From Bacteroidia bacterium (GTDB lineage: Bacteria; Bacteroidota; Bacteroidia; B-17B0; Aurantibacillaceae), in the NCBI GenBank assembly GCA_014378485.1, contig JACMNO010000110.1, positions 1 to 64,000 of the forward strand: a DNA stretch of 64,000 nucleotides. Reading direction: 5' to 3'. Below, one piece after another: positions 16,349 through 25,582 of this stretch. The notes beneath the pieces were generated by a model. The model was given only the letters and a program-made list of their open reading frames with translations, was not told the DNA's origin and did no database searches. Within the stretch, counting starts at the first letter, position 1. Every line of letters starts with the position of its first letter. The translations under genes and the position numbers were made by a program.

Positions 16349-16395
16349 GACCTGTATTTTTAGTAATGTAAAATTACATTATTTACCAATAGTAT

Positions 16396-16419
16396 TTTGC
16401 AATTAACAAAAATTGCAAA
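16396..16419. promoter_or_regulatory. Perfect 9-bp dyad upstream of the DUF4834/beta-barrel pair
   Basis: TTTGCAATT - 6 nt - AATTGCAAA lies 48 nt upstream of the 16348 start. On the minus strand a TTTG within it sits 21 nt before TACTATTG (one mismatch to TAnnTTTG), so it overlaps a possible promoter and could be an operator. Confidence 0.3.
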
Positions 16420-16431
16420 GATTCATATAAC

Positions 16432-16466
16432 AAAAAACCCTTTCAAATTTAATCGAAAGGGTTTTT
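16432..16466 (-). terminator. Terminator of the PorE-like gene
   Basis: AAAACCCTTTC (16434-16444) pairs perfectly with GAAAGGGTTTT (16455-16465), with T-runs on both strands. It lies 20 nt after the stop of the 16486 gene. Confidence 0.75.
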
Positions 16467-16485
16467 AAATCTATTATATAATTTC

Positions 16486-18591
16486 TTATTCTACATCTTC
16501 AGAATTTTCATCTCCTTTAACCTGAGGCTTATAAATAGGCTTGTCAGATTTAGGTGCATTAGGATCTACATAATCCCAGTTTACAATACGGAATACAGTA
16601 CGACGGTTTTTCTGGTGTAAAGCATTTTTTTCTTCTTTAGTTTTTGCTTTATTAATCACTACGTCTTTGATTAATAATTTTTTCTCACCCCAACCTTTTG
16701 ACATTAAACGAGCAATAGGAATTTTTTTCTCATTAACTAAGTAGTCAACACAGGATTTAGCACGTTCTTCAGATAAGATCTGATTTTTCGCATCATTACC
16801 ACGGCTATCCGTATGTGCTTGCAATTCAATTACAATACCAGGATTATCAATTAAAGTTTGATATAGGAAATTTAATGAATCTTTAGAATTTAATGGCACG
16901 TGAGTATCATTAGATGGATCTTTTCCTGTAGGGTCTACTAACAACTCCGCTTTACCTAGAGCATATAACACTTGAGGGAAACGGATTTCAGCTTTAACTG
17001 GAGTTAATGCAAAATCTTTGACAAAATCTTTAGATTCATTCTCATCCACTGTAGTTAATTTACCCATGTCTTTATTAGCCAAGAAGCCTAACTTGAAAGA
17101 TTGAGAAGTTGTGGCTTTATCTGTAGCAACAGTTACTTCATATGAAGTATTTTCTTTTAACTTATAATTATATTTTCCATCAGGACCAGTTTTAAATTCA
17201 TACATATCGCCACTTGATCCTTTTAAATGAATAAGTGCATTAGCAATTGGCTCGTTGTTTTCTTCACTTACAACTGTACCGGTTAAGTTAAAGTTCAATG
17301 GTGGTAACACGAATGAATAGATATCATCGCTTCCTTTACCGCCTTCACGGGTAGAAGTAAAATAACCTTTCATTTTTTTACCTTCGAAAATAATACCGAA
17401 ATCATCACCTGCAGAGTTCATTGGTGATTTTAAATTCTCAGGAGCTTTTGAAAATTTCCCACTTGCATCTCTTTCAGCTTTAAATAAATCTAAACCACCC
17501 ATTCCTAAGTGTGTATCTGAGGAGAAGTATAAAGTTTTGTTGTCATCAGCAATGTAAGGGTAGCCTTCATTTCCGGAAGTATTAATTTGTGAGCCAAGGT
17601 TAACCGGCTGTCCCCATTCTTTTGCTTTTGAATCCATGGTACTCATCCAGATATCATTACCACCTGAACCACCTTGTAATCTAGAATCAAAATACAAAGT
17701 GTTTCCATCATTAGAAATAACTGCGTGACGGAAAGAAACTGTATCAATATTGAATGGCAATAAAACCGGGTCACCCCATGAAGGACCTTGTTTTTTACAA
17801 ACATAGATCTGACATTTTAATTGTTTATTCTTTGCTTCCGGACAACGAGTCATGAACATTAAGTCTCCTTTTTTAGAAACGTAAGCCCCACCTTCATTCA
17901 TCTTAGAAACTGCAGTTGTTACTAATGCAACCGGTGTACTCCATTTTCCGTTTTTATCTAATTTAGTTTCATATAAGTCAGAGTGATTTTGCCCTGTTGT
18001 TACATCAATAGTACCCTGGGCACCTTGTCTTGTAGATGTAAAGTAAAGAGCGTTGTATTTTTTATCAGAGTAGGCGGGAGCAAAATCAGATTCTTTTGAA
18101 TTGATTAATGCCATGTTTTCAACCTTTAAGCGAGTTTCAGGAGTGTTTTTAGCATCTTTCCATTGCTGAGCCAATTCACAAGACTTTACGCCATTTTCTC
18201 CGCGGGGATCAGAAGGCATTTCTTTTTTATAGTTATTGTATTCAACAATAGCCTCAGGATATCTCTGTTGAGCTTTTAATACGTCAGCCAGGTTTAAAAT
18301 TGCTACCGGATCAGGGTATTTGGCTTTAATTGCCTTAGTATAATAGGTTTCAGCACCTTTTAAATCATTTATCTGCTGATATGAATTAGCAGTTCTGAAT
18401 AATATTTTTGCTTTCGCATCAGCTTTCTTCACTTTGGTATAAGCCTGTTTGTAAAGCTCAATCGCATTGAAATACTGATGGTTTTCGTATGCTACATCCG
18501 CATCTTTTAAATAGTTTTTCTGAGCGCTTACAGAAAACACAAACGCAAGGATAGCTGTAGTGGTGAGAGCTAGTTTTTTTAAGTTTTTCAT
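16486..18591 (-). CDS. PorE-like OmpA-family protein (TPR, PD40 propeller, CRD, OmpA_C)
   Basis: 701-aa envelope protein. Signal peptide 1-23 (LTTTAILAFVFSVSAQ); TPR-type helices about 24-150 (DADVAYENHQYFNAIELYKQ); PD40/WD40-like propeller about 165-420 with repeated TLYF(S/D)S blades; a carboxypeptidase-regulatory-like domain about 435-520 (FNLTGTVVSEENNEPIANAL); and an OmpA peptidoglycan-binding domain about 560-680 (LQAHTDSRGN ... LSEERAKSCVDYL). This order is that of PorE, a type IX secretion component, but Bacteroidota carry several paralogues, so the exact identity is uncertain. A possible promoter (TATATTAG) lies just upstream. Confidence 0.85.
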   Translation of the reverse strand: MKNLKKLALTTTAILAFVFSVSAQKNYLKDADVAYENHQYFNAIELYKQAYTKVKKADAKAKILFRTANSYQQINDLKGAETYYTKAIKAKYPDPVAILNLADVLKAQQRYPEAIVEYNNYKKEMPSDPRGENGVKSCELAQQWKDAKNTPETRLKVENMALINSKESDFAPAYSDKKYNALYFTSTRQGAQGTIDVTTGQNHSDLYETKLDKNGKWSTPVALVTTAVSKMNEGGAYVSKKGDLMFMTRCPEAKNKQLKCQIYVCKKQGPSWGDPVLLPFNIDTVSFRHAVISNDGNTLYFDSRLQGGSGGNDIWMSTMDSKAKEWGQPVNLGSQINTSGNEGYPYIADDNKTLYFSSDTHLGMGGLDLFKAERDASGKFSKAPENLKSPMNSAGDDFGIIFEGKKMKGYFTSTREGGKGSDDIYSFVLPPLNFNLTGTVVSEENNEPIANALIHLKGSSGDMYEFKTGPDGKYNYKLKENTSYEVTVATDKATTSQSFKLGFLANKDMGKLTTVDENESKDFVKDFALTPVKAEIRFPQVLYALGKAELLVDPTGKDPSNDTHVPLNSKDSLNFLYQTLIDNPGIVIELQAHTDSRGNDAKNQILSEERAKSCVDYLVNEKKIPIARLMSKGWGEKKLLIKDVVINKAKTKEEKNALHQKNRRTVFRIVNWDYVDPNAPKSDKPIYKPQVKGDENSEDVE

Positions 18592-18656
18592 AGGTTAATT
18601 AAACTTTATAAGGTGCTAATATATATATTATTTTAAAACTGCAAAAATTTATTAAC

Positions 18657-18684
18657 AAAAAACCCCAAATCATCGGGGTTTTTT
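18657..18684 (-). terminator. Terminator of the glutamine synthetase gene
   Basis: AAAAAACCCC pairs with GGGGTTTTTT around an 8-nt loop, 7 nt after the stop. The minus-strand arm ends in a T-run. Confidence 0.75.
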
Positions 18685-18690
18685 GTGGGT

Positions 18691-20880
18691 TTATCTTAAA
18701 TAAAGCATTTCGCGGTATTTTGGCAATGGCCATGTGGCATCGTCAACAATCCCTTCCAATTTGTCAACATTATAACGCATTGATTCAAAATAAGGCTTTA
18801 CTTTTTCACAATAAGCATGCGCTTGTTTTTTAGCTGTATCCAGGTTATTTGCTTTTTTTCTTTCCTCAGTCATTAGATCGGCCTCTGTTTTAATGATTGT
18901 TACTTTTTCAGAGATCTCCTTGATCAGTTCCAGCTGACTTTTTGCTACTACCTTAAATTCAGCAGGCGATAAAATCTCTTTCATCCCTCTCACTGATTCT
19001 ACCAGAATTTTTTGATAGTTCAAGGCTGCAGGAATAATTTGGTTTGTTACCATATCAGCAATAATACGGGATTCAATCTGGATCTTTTTTGTGTAGGTTT
19101 CCAAACTGATTTCATAACGGGCTTCCTGCTCACGGTGACTTAAAATGCCTTGTGATTCATACATGGCCAACGTTTTTTTGGAAATCATTGCCTCCAGTGC
19201 ACCCGGTGTTGTTGGAATATTATTGAGACCGCGTTTTTTTGCCTCAGCTTTCCACGCCTCACCATATCCATTTCCTTCGAAGCGGATCTTTTTACTTTCA
19301 ATGATGTATTTTTTCAGAATCTGGAAAATAGCTTCATCTTTCTCCACTTTTTTATTCATCAATGCATCCACATCTTTTTTGAAGGTCACCAGTTGCTCTG
19401 CCATAATCGCATTTAATACAGTCATTGGTCCACCACAATTAGCGCTTGATCCAACTGCTCTGAACTCAAATTTATTTCCGGTGAAAGCAAACGGAGATGT
19501 TCTATTACGGTCAGTATTATCCAATAAAATATCCGGGATACGGCCAATATTCATTTTCAGCGCAGTCTTTTCTTCAGGACTCATTTTACCATTATGAATG
19601 GCTTTTTCTAATTCATCCAATACTTTTGATAACTGTTGTCCGAGGAAAACGGACATGATAGCAGGAGGCGCTTCGTTAGCACCTAATCGATGATCGTTGT
19701 TTGCAGAAGCAATAGAAGCGCGCAATAAATCGCCATGTTCATATACAGCTTTTACTGTATTGATAAAGAAGGTTAGGAACTGCAAATTTGTTTTAGGTGT
19801 TTTTCCCGGAGATAATAAGTTCTTACCGGTGTTTGTTGCCAGGCTCCAGTTATTATGCTTACCGCTTCCGTTAACGCCAGCGTATGGTTTTTCATGCATT
19901 AGCACGCGAAAATTATGACGGATAGCTACTTTTTCCATCACGTCCATCAACAATAAATTGTGATCAACCGCTAAATTGGTTTCTTCAAAAACAGGGGCAC
20001 ATTCAAATTGGGCAGGAGCTACTTCGTTATGACGTGTTCGCACCGGAATGCCTAATAAATGTGCTTCATATTCAAAGTCACGCATGTAAGCAGAAACTCT
20101 TTCCGGTATAGAGCCCCAGTAATGATCTTCTAATTGCTGGCCTTTAGCAGGAGAATGTCCGAATAAGGTACGTCCTGTTTGTTGTAAATCGTAACGGATG
20201 TTATACAAAGCAGAATCGACTAAAAAATATTCCTGTTCCCAGCCTAACGTAGCTATTACTTTAGTAACGCTTTTATCAAAATACTGGCAAACATCGGTTG
20301 CTGCCTTATCAATGGCATGCAAAGATTTTAATAAAGGAGTTTTAAAATCCAAAGACTCGCCTGTATAGGAGATAAAGATCGTTGGTATGCATAATGTTTC
20401 TCCCCAGATAAACGCAGGAGATGTTGGATCCCATGCTGTGTAACCGCGCGCTTCAAATGTGTTGCGGATTCCTCCGTTGGGAAAAGAAGAAGCATCCGGT
20501 TCCTGCTGCACTAAAGCATTTCCGCTGAAACGTTCAATAGCTCGGCCACCTTCAATGGGTTCAAAAAAACCATCATGTTTTTCGGCTGTAGCTCCCGATA
20601 AAGGCTGAAACCAATGTGTGAAATGAGTTACCCCTTTGCTTTGTGCCCAGGCTTTCATACAGGCTGCAACCTGATCGGCCATTTTTCGTTCTACAATTGT
20701 TCCCTGGTGCATTGAGTTTTGAATGCTGTTAAACGCTTCCTCCGAAAGGAATTCACGCATGGCATCCAAACCAAACACATTGGATCCATAATACTGGGAA
20801 ACCTGCTTGTTATTGTTGTTAAACTCTACCGGAGTTCTTTTTACCACGTCCTGCATGGCTAAAATTCGTCTTGTGCTCAT
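18691..20880 (-). CDS. glnN: Glutamine synthetase type III
   Basis: ATP-dependent ammonium assimilation (glutamate + NH3 to glutamine). At 729 aa it has the size of GSIII, not GSI or GSII. Recognisable blocks: THWFQPLSGATAEKHDGFFE, the GWEQEYFLVD catalytic segment, RTRHNEVAPAQFECAPVFEE, NGSGKHNNWSLATNTG (nucleotide/glutamate site), GANEAPPAIMSVFLG and NRTSPFAFTGNKFEFRAVGS. It is monocistronic, with its own promoter at 20930-20960 and a terminator. Confidence 0.97.
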   Translation of the reverse strand: MSTRRILAMQDVVKRTPVEFNNNNKQVSQYYGSNVFGLDAMREFLSEEAFNSIQNSMHQGTIVERKMADQVAACMKAWAQSKGVTHFTHWFQPLSGATAEKHDGFFEPIEGGRAIERFSGNALVQQEPDASSFPNGGIRNTFEARGYTAWDPTSPAFIWGETLCIPTIFISYTGESLDFKTPLLKSLHAIDKAATDVCQYFDKSVTKVIATLGWEQEYFLVDSALYNIRYDLQQTGRTLFGHSPAKGQQLEDHYWGSIPERVSAYMRDFEYEAHLLGIPVRTRHNEVAPAQFECAPVFEETNLAVDHNLLLMDVMEKVAIRHNFRVLMHEKPYAGVNGSGKHNNWSLATNTGKNLLSPGKTPKTNLQFLTFFINTVKAVYEHGDLLRASIASANNDHRLGANEAPPAIMSVFLGQQLSKVLDELEKAIHNGKMSPEEKTALKMNIGRIPDILLDNTDRNRTSPFAFTGNKFEFRAVGSSANCGGPMTVLNAIMAEQLVTFKKDVDALMNKKVEKDEAIFQILKKYIIESKKIRFEGNGYGEAWKAEAKKRGLNNIPTTPGALEAMISKKTLAMYESQGILSHREQEARYEISLETYTKKIQIESRIIADMVTNQIIPAALNYQKILVESVRGMKEILSPAEFKVVAKSQLELIKEISEKVTIIKTEADLMTEERKKANNLDTAKKQAHAYCEKVKPYFESMRYNVDKLEGIVDDATWPLPKYREMLYLR

Positions 20881-20929
20881 GATTTTATGTTTTTATAGGG
20901 GGGTGTAACAGAAATAGTCAATTTTTTGA

Positions 20930-20960
20930 CAAAAATATATCAAAAAAAGGGGGGGTGCAA
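20930..20960 (-). promoter_or_regulatory. Promoter of glnN
   Basis: Minus-strand -7 box TATTTTTG (20937-20930) lies 19 nt downstream of TTGC (20960-20957), about 50 nt before the ATG. Matches the Bacteroidota promoter pattern. Confidence 0.45.
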
Positions 20961-21123
20961 GAAAAAAATTGATGGTTTTTGAAAATTTATCATTAAAAAG
21001 TGGGTGATGCTCGAAGATGTCACTTTAACGAAACTCGAACTAATCACATAACGTGATAGAGCCTAACAAGTATCCAAAAAATTGTGAAGGAGTAAAGTCC
21101 AATATATTTTCATAAAATTTAGA

Positions 21124-21152
21124 AATCCTGATTATTATAAATAGTCAGGATT
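21124..21152. terminator. Hairpin AATCCTGA/TCAGGATT with plus-strand T-run
   Basis: Perfect 8-bp stem with T5 on the plus strand, 17 nt past the end of the 21169 gene. It probably ends that minus-strand transcript, although the T-run is better on the plus strand. Confidence 0.45.
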
Positions 21153-21168
21153 TTTCTTATTTTTAATT

Positions 21169-22038
21169 TCAAAGCCCATTTATTTTATCTATTAAAATGA
21201 ACAACCTTTTGTCTGAAATTTCATATTCATTATTCATTACCATAATCTTTTCATGAAATACTTCTAGTCCTGTTGCGGAGTTGACTATGCTAATTTGATT
21301 ATGAAAGTTTTCTTCTGGTAAAGAAAAATGCATGTAGTAGAATGATTTGCCTGAAGTTAAAATTTTTTTCTCATGCGCTTCATTAGAAATAAAAGCATAT
21401 TTATAAGGATAATTTTTTGAGAACAGATTAATTGTCGCGGTGTCTTTTACATCATCTAACACTACCAAAAGCGTATCATGTTTTAAAGCAGACAAGGCAT
21501 TGCTGTTAGAAAAATCTTGGTTATACTTTAGGTCTTTATCTAAATCCAGCGACTTCGAAAGTTGTTGAAAATTGTTTCTTAGAACCCCAAAATTCGGCCT
21601 GAATCCATTCCCGATTTTTTTTAATTCTATTGGGAAAAAAGCATACTCGTCTACTGCCTGCAGCTTAATAAAATGATAATACTTAAACTCTTCAACAGAC
21701 TTTTGTCCAGGTGAAAAGATCATAAGGTAATTCATTAATCTGTAATTTCCATTTGTTCCATATATTGAAAAAAAGCGCATGGAGCTTAAGTAACAATTAT
21801 TTGGTTGGATGTTAGACTCAAAACGCTTTTCACTTATAAAAAATACGGAGTCGAATATAGTTATACCTTCAAGTGCTTTTTTATAAAGCTTTTTTAATGA
21901 TGTATCTGAAATAACAACATATAAATGTTGGTTTCGCAATTTAGTTTCCAGTTTTTTTGCATTTTTTACTGTTATTTGAGCTGAAATCCAATTAAATGAC
22001 AAAACAAACAAGATTGAAAACAGCAATAATTTATTCAT
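21169..22038 (-). CDS. Hypothetical exported protein
   Basis: 289 aa with a clear signal peptide (LLLFSILFVLSFNWISAQ). The mature part is about 270 residues, with no recognisable motif, lipobox or extra TM segment. It contains ordinary soluble-protein composition (EKRFESNIQPNNCYLSSMRF, LLVVLDDVKDTATINLF). Divergent from the BatA-like gene, so the 55-bp spacer must hold both promoters. Restricted to relatives of this organism, perhaps; function not assigned. Confidence 0.65.
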   Translation of the reverse strand: MNKLLLFSILFVLSFNWISAQITVKNAKKLETKLRNQHLYVVISDTSLKKLYKKALEGITIFDSVFFISEKRFESNIQPNNCYLSSMRFFSIYGTNGNYRLMNYLMIFSPGQKSVEEFKYYHFIKLQAVDEYAFFPIELKKIGNGFRPNFGVLRNNFQQLSKSLDLDKDLKYNQDFSNSNALSALKHDTLLVVLDDVKDTATINLFSKNYPYKYAFISNEAHEKKILTSGKSFYYMHFSLPEENFHNQISIVNSATGLEVFHEKIMVMNNEYEISDKRLFILIDKINGL

Positions 22039-22093
22039 AAGTGATTATTTAGCTAAAATACTAATTCCAAAATTAATGTTATTTTTACCCTTG

Positions 22094-24178
22094 ATGAATT
22101 TTTTGTTTCCTACATTTTTAATTGGATTAGCAGCCATAGCCATTCCGATTATTATTCATCTTTTCAATTTCAGAAAATACAAAAAAGTATATTTCACCAA
22201 TGTTCAATTTCTTAAAGAATTAAAACAGGAGAGCGACAGTAAATCCAAATTAAAAGAATGGTTGATTTTAGCCATGCGGATTTTAGCAATTACTTGCTTG
22301 GTATTTGCTTTTGCCCAGCCGTTTATGCCAGGCAAATCAAAAACAGTTCTTGGTGAGAAAGCGATCAGTATCTATATTGACAATTCTTTTAGTATGGAAA
22401 ATACTAATAAGAAAGGAACCTTATTGGAAAATGCGAAAGAACATGCTTCCGAAATTGTTAATGCCTTTAATGCCGGCGATAAATTTCAATTACTCACTAA
22501 TGATTTTGAAGGCAAACATCAGCGTTTTGTTTCAAAGGAAGAATTTTTGGAACAACTCAATGAAGTGAAAATTTCTTCTGCTACCAGGCCATTAACTGAT
22601 GTTATAAAACGACAGCAGGATTTTTTACAAAATAGTTTTTCAAAAAATAAACGCATTTTTTTATTAAGTGATTTTCAAAAGAATTCGTCCCTTATCAGTA
22701 AGACTGATATTGATACTTCCATCTCGGTAAGCTTAATTCCGATTATTTCATCCGAGGTGAGTAATGTATACATTGACAGTATCTGGTTTGAAACACCCGT
22801 TCAACAATTTGGAACCCAACAGATCATCCATGCAGTTGTTATTAATAAAAGCACAAAGGATATTGAAAACGGCACCCTGAAATTATTTATCAATAATGCT
22901 CAGGTATCCTTGAATTCATTTAATATAAGTGCAGGAAATAAAAGTGACGTAGCCATTGCGTTTACAGTAAAAGTAAAAGGCATCAATAAAGGAGTTTTGA
23001 AAATTGAAGATTATCCGATTACTTATGATGATGATTTTTATTTTAGTTTCAATGCTCAGAATACTATTCATGCTTTAGTTATTAATGGAAAAGAAACAAA
23101 TACTGCAGGTAATTTTAGGTCATTGATGAAAAATGACAGCTTGTTTGTGTATCATGAAAATAATGAATCCTCTATTGATTATAGCGTGTTTTCAAAAACA
23201 CAGATCATTATTTTAAATGAATTAAATAGCCTGACTTCAGGTTTAACGTCAGAATTAGGAAAATTTATATCAATGGGCGGAAGCCTTGTTATCTTTCCGA
23301 ATAAAAAACCGGAAATGGCATCCTACCAAACAGCGTTTCAAAATCTCCAATTACCGCAGATCGTGAAAACGGACACTATAAATTCCAAAACACAAAGCAT
23401 CAATTTTGAGCAGGGCTTGTATGAAGGAGTATTTGATAAAATAGATCAAAATATGGATCTACCGAAAGTGTTTGAGCATTTTGAATTTACAAAAACCACC
23501 CGGAGTAATTCACAAAGCCTTTTGCAGTTGCAGAACGGAGAATTTTTACTTTCATTAAATCCTTTAGGTAGTGGAAAAATTTACCTGTTCTCAATTCCCT
23601 CAGACGAAACTTGCTCTAATTTATTGAAGCATGCCTTGTTTGTGCCAACTATTATTAAGATGTCAATCCTGAGTTTAAAGCCTTCCCCGGTTTATTACAG
23701 AACTGCCATGAATGAAACGATAGAGCTAAATACGGTTTCTAATTTTTCTGACAAGCCTTTGCATATAATAAAAGATGATGATTCAGCAGTTTCAACAAGC
23801 TCAGTTAATGCAGAAACAAAAAAGGTGGATGTGATCCCTGAACACCGTTTAATAAATAATGCAACTACCTTGTTTACTCAGAATCAAATTTCCGAAGCTG
23901 GCCAATACGAGGTAATTGAAAATGGTGAAACCATCAAAGACCTGGCTTTTAATTTTAACAGGAAGGAGTCAGATATGAATTTTTTGAGTATTGATGATTT
24001 ACAAAAACATATTGACGAAAAGAATTTGAAAAATGTTGTGATTATTGATCCGGCTGAAAAAACTCTGACAAATTCCCTTCAAGAAGTGAATGATGGCAAA
24101 AAACTATGGAAATTGTTTTTAATTTTAGCATTGGTATTTTTAGCAGCAGAGATTTTAATTATACGAGCTTTTAAATAG
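22094..24178 (+). CDS. BatA-domain / VWA-like membrane protein
   Basis: The N-terminus MNFLFPTFLIGLAAIAIPII followed by HLFNFRKYKKVYFTNVQFL is the aerotolerance-regulator BatA N-terminal signature, with two N-terminal TM helices, a VWA-type fold with MIDAS-like DNSFSMENT about residues 100-108, and a C-terminal TM helix (LWKLFLILALVFLAAEILII). About 694 aa from the ATG at 22094; the ORF opens 6 codons earlier, but this start fits the family. In Bacteroidota such genes often precede a dihydroorotase, as here. Proposed to act in envelope stress or protein quality control; not proven. Confidence 0.82.
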   Translation: MNFLFPTFLIGLAAIAIPIIIHLFNFRKYKKVYFTNVQFLKELKQESDSKSKLKEWLILAMRILAITCLVFAFAQPFMPGKSKTVLGEKAISIYIDNSFSMENTNKKGTLLENAKEHASEIVNAFNAGDKFQLLTNDFEGKHQRFVSKEEFLEQLNEVKISSATRPLTDVIKRQQDFLQNSFSKNKRIFLLSDFQKNSSLISKTDIDTSISVSLIPIISSEVSNVYIDSIWFETPVQQFGTQQIIHAVVINKSTKDIENGTLKLFINNAQVSLNSFNISAGNKSDVAIAFTVKVKGINKGVLKIEDYPITYDDDFYFSFNAQNTIHALVINGKETNTAGNFRSLMKNDSLFVYHENNESSIDYSVFSKTQIIILNELNSLTSGLTSELGKFISMGGSLVIFPNKKPEMASYQTAFQNLQLPQIVKTDTINSKTQSINFEQGLYEGVFDKIDQNMDLPKVFEHFEFTKTTRSNSQSLLQLQNGEFLLSLNPLGSGKIYLFSIPSDETCSNLLKHALFVPTIIKMSILSLKPSPVYYRTAMNETIELNTVSNFSDKPLHIIKDDDSAVSTSSVNAETKKVDVIPEHRLINNATTLFTQNQISEAGQYEVIENGETIKDLAFNFNRKESDMNFLSIDDLQKHIDEKNLKNVVIIDPAEKTLTNSLQEVNDGKKLWKLFLILALVFLAAEILIIRAFK

Positions 24179-24183
24179 TAGTG

Positions 24184-24302
24184 TCCCGCAGATATCGCAG
24201 ATTTGCGCGGAAACAGTTAGACTGAGTAGGTATGTATGAAACTATTAAACTGAGATATATAAACCATTTAAAAATCTGTGTAGATCTGCGAAATCTGCGG
24301 GA
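24184..24302. repeat. Dispersed repeat pair: TCCCGCAGATATCGCAGAT and its inverse
   Basis: The left arm (24184-24202) and right arm ATCTGCGAAATCTGCGGGA (24284-24302) form an imperfect inverted repeat filling the spacer between the BatA-like and dihydroorotase genes. The right arm recurs before the gene at 34453. I recognise CTGCGAAATCTGCGGGAAA as a repeat found widely in Bacteroidota intergenic DNA. Confidence 0.65.
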
Positions 24303-24311
24303 AAACAAAAT

Positions 24312-25577
24312 ATGAATTTATTAATAAAGCAAGCAACTATTGTGGATTCAACCAGCCCGCACAATGGCAAGGTGATGGATATTTTAATTGAAAAAGGAAT
24401 TATTACTCAGATCAAGAAATCTATCACACCCGAAAAAGGAATTAAAACAATAGAAGCTGATGGATTGCATGTATCTGCCGGTTGGTTGGATATGCAGGTT
24501 AATTTTTGTGATCCCGGTTATGAACATAAAGAAACCCTTGATAACGGTTTGAAGACTGCTGCTAAAGGTGGTTTTACAAGTGTATGTTTATTGAGTGGAA
24601 CAAATCCACCACTTCACAATAAAGCACAGATTGAATACGTGCTGAACCGGTCTAAAAATAATTTAGTGGATGTGTTGCCAATTGGCACCTTAAGTTACAA
24701 TCAGGAAGGAAAAGATCTGTCGGAAATGTACGATATGAAATTATCTGGAGCTGTTGCCTTTAGTGATTATAAAAAAACAACAGAGGATGCAGGATTGATC
24801 TTAAGAGCCCTTCAATATTCAGATAATATCAATAGTTTTATCATAACACATTGCGATGATAAAACTATTTCTCATGATGGCTTGATAAACGAAGGGGTAA
24901 CTTCTACAAAACTAGGTTTGAAAGGTATTCCCGTTTTAGCAGAAGAGATTATGTTGCAGCGTAATATCCAGATCCTCGAATATACAGGAGGCAAAATGCA
25001 CATCCCAACTATCAGTACAAAAGGAAGTGTAGAGTTGATCAAAAAAGCAAAAGTAAAAAAATTAAATATTACCTGCGGAGTAGCCGCTTATAATTTGTTG
25101 TTGGATGAAACAGAACTGGAAGGTTTTGATACAAACTTTAAAGTTAATCCTCCATTAAGAACCAGGGAAGATATAGATGCCTTGAAAAAAGGAATCGCTG
25201 AGGGAACGATTGATGTGATCGTAAGTGATCACAATCCACAGGATATTGAAAGCAAGGACCTGGAATTTGATTTGGCAGATAATGGCATGATTGGTTTGGA
25301 AAGCTGCTTTGGTGTTTTGAACGCAGCCCTGAGTTCTAAAATATCAATTGAAAACATAGTAGATACTTTAACAAAGAATCCGCGTAATATTTTGGGGTTA
25401 CCTACTGTGAACATCAAAGAGGGCGTGCAAGCCAACCTGACATTGTTCAATCCTTCAAAAAAGTATGTGTTCGAACGATCACATATAGTTTCTTCAAATA
25501 GAAATTCAGGTTTTATTGGTAAAGAATTGAAAGGTACAGTTGTTGGCGTGATTAACAAAAATGAATTCCAATCATAG
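24312..25577 (+). CDS. pyrC: Dihydroorotase homologue lacking metal ligands (pseudo-dihydroorotase)
   Basis: 421-aa amidohydrolase-fold protein of the class I dihydroorotase family (IEADGLHVSAGWLD, GGFTSVCLLSGTNPP, STKGSVELI, VNPPLRTREDIDAL, DVIVSDHNPQD). The canonical metal motif DxHxHxRxPG reads DMQVNFCDPG, so both His are Q62 and N64. The CHVST histidine is T233 (HIPTIST), and the EVxPHH motif reads GVAAYN. H180 and the Asp of SDHNP remain. It is therefore probably non-catalytic, perhaps an aspartate-transcarbamoylase partner, or has another role; a separate active PyrC should exist elsewhere. It heads a tight run with the 25583 gene (5-nt gap). Confidence 0.85.
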   Translation: MNLLIKQATIVDSTSPHNGKVMDILIEKGIITQIKKSITPEKGIKTIEADGLHVSAGWLDMQVNFCDPGYEHKETLDNGLKTAAKGGFTSVCLLSGTNPPLHNKAQIEYVLNRSKNNLVDVLPIGTLSYNQEGKDLSEMYDMKLSGAVAFSDYKKTTEDAGLILRALQYSDNINSFIITHCDDKTISHDGLINEGVTSTKLGLKGIPVLAEEIMLQRNIQILEYTGGKMHIPTISTKGSVELIKKAKVKKLNITCGVAAYNLLLDETELEGFDTNFKVNPPLRTREDIDALKKGIAEGTIDVIVSDHNPQDIESKDLEFDLADNGMIGLESCFGVLNAALSSKISIENIVDTLTKNPRNILGLPTVNIKEGVQANLTLFNPSKKYVFERSHIVSSNRNSGFIGKELKGTVVGVINKNEFQS

Positions 25578-25582
25578 ATGCG

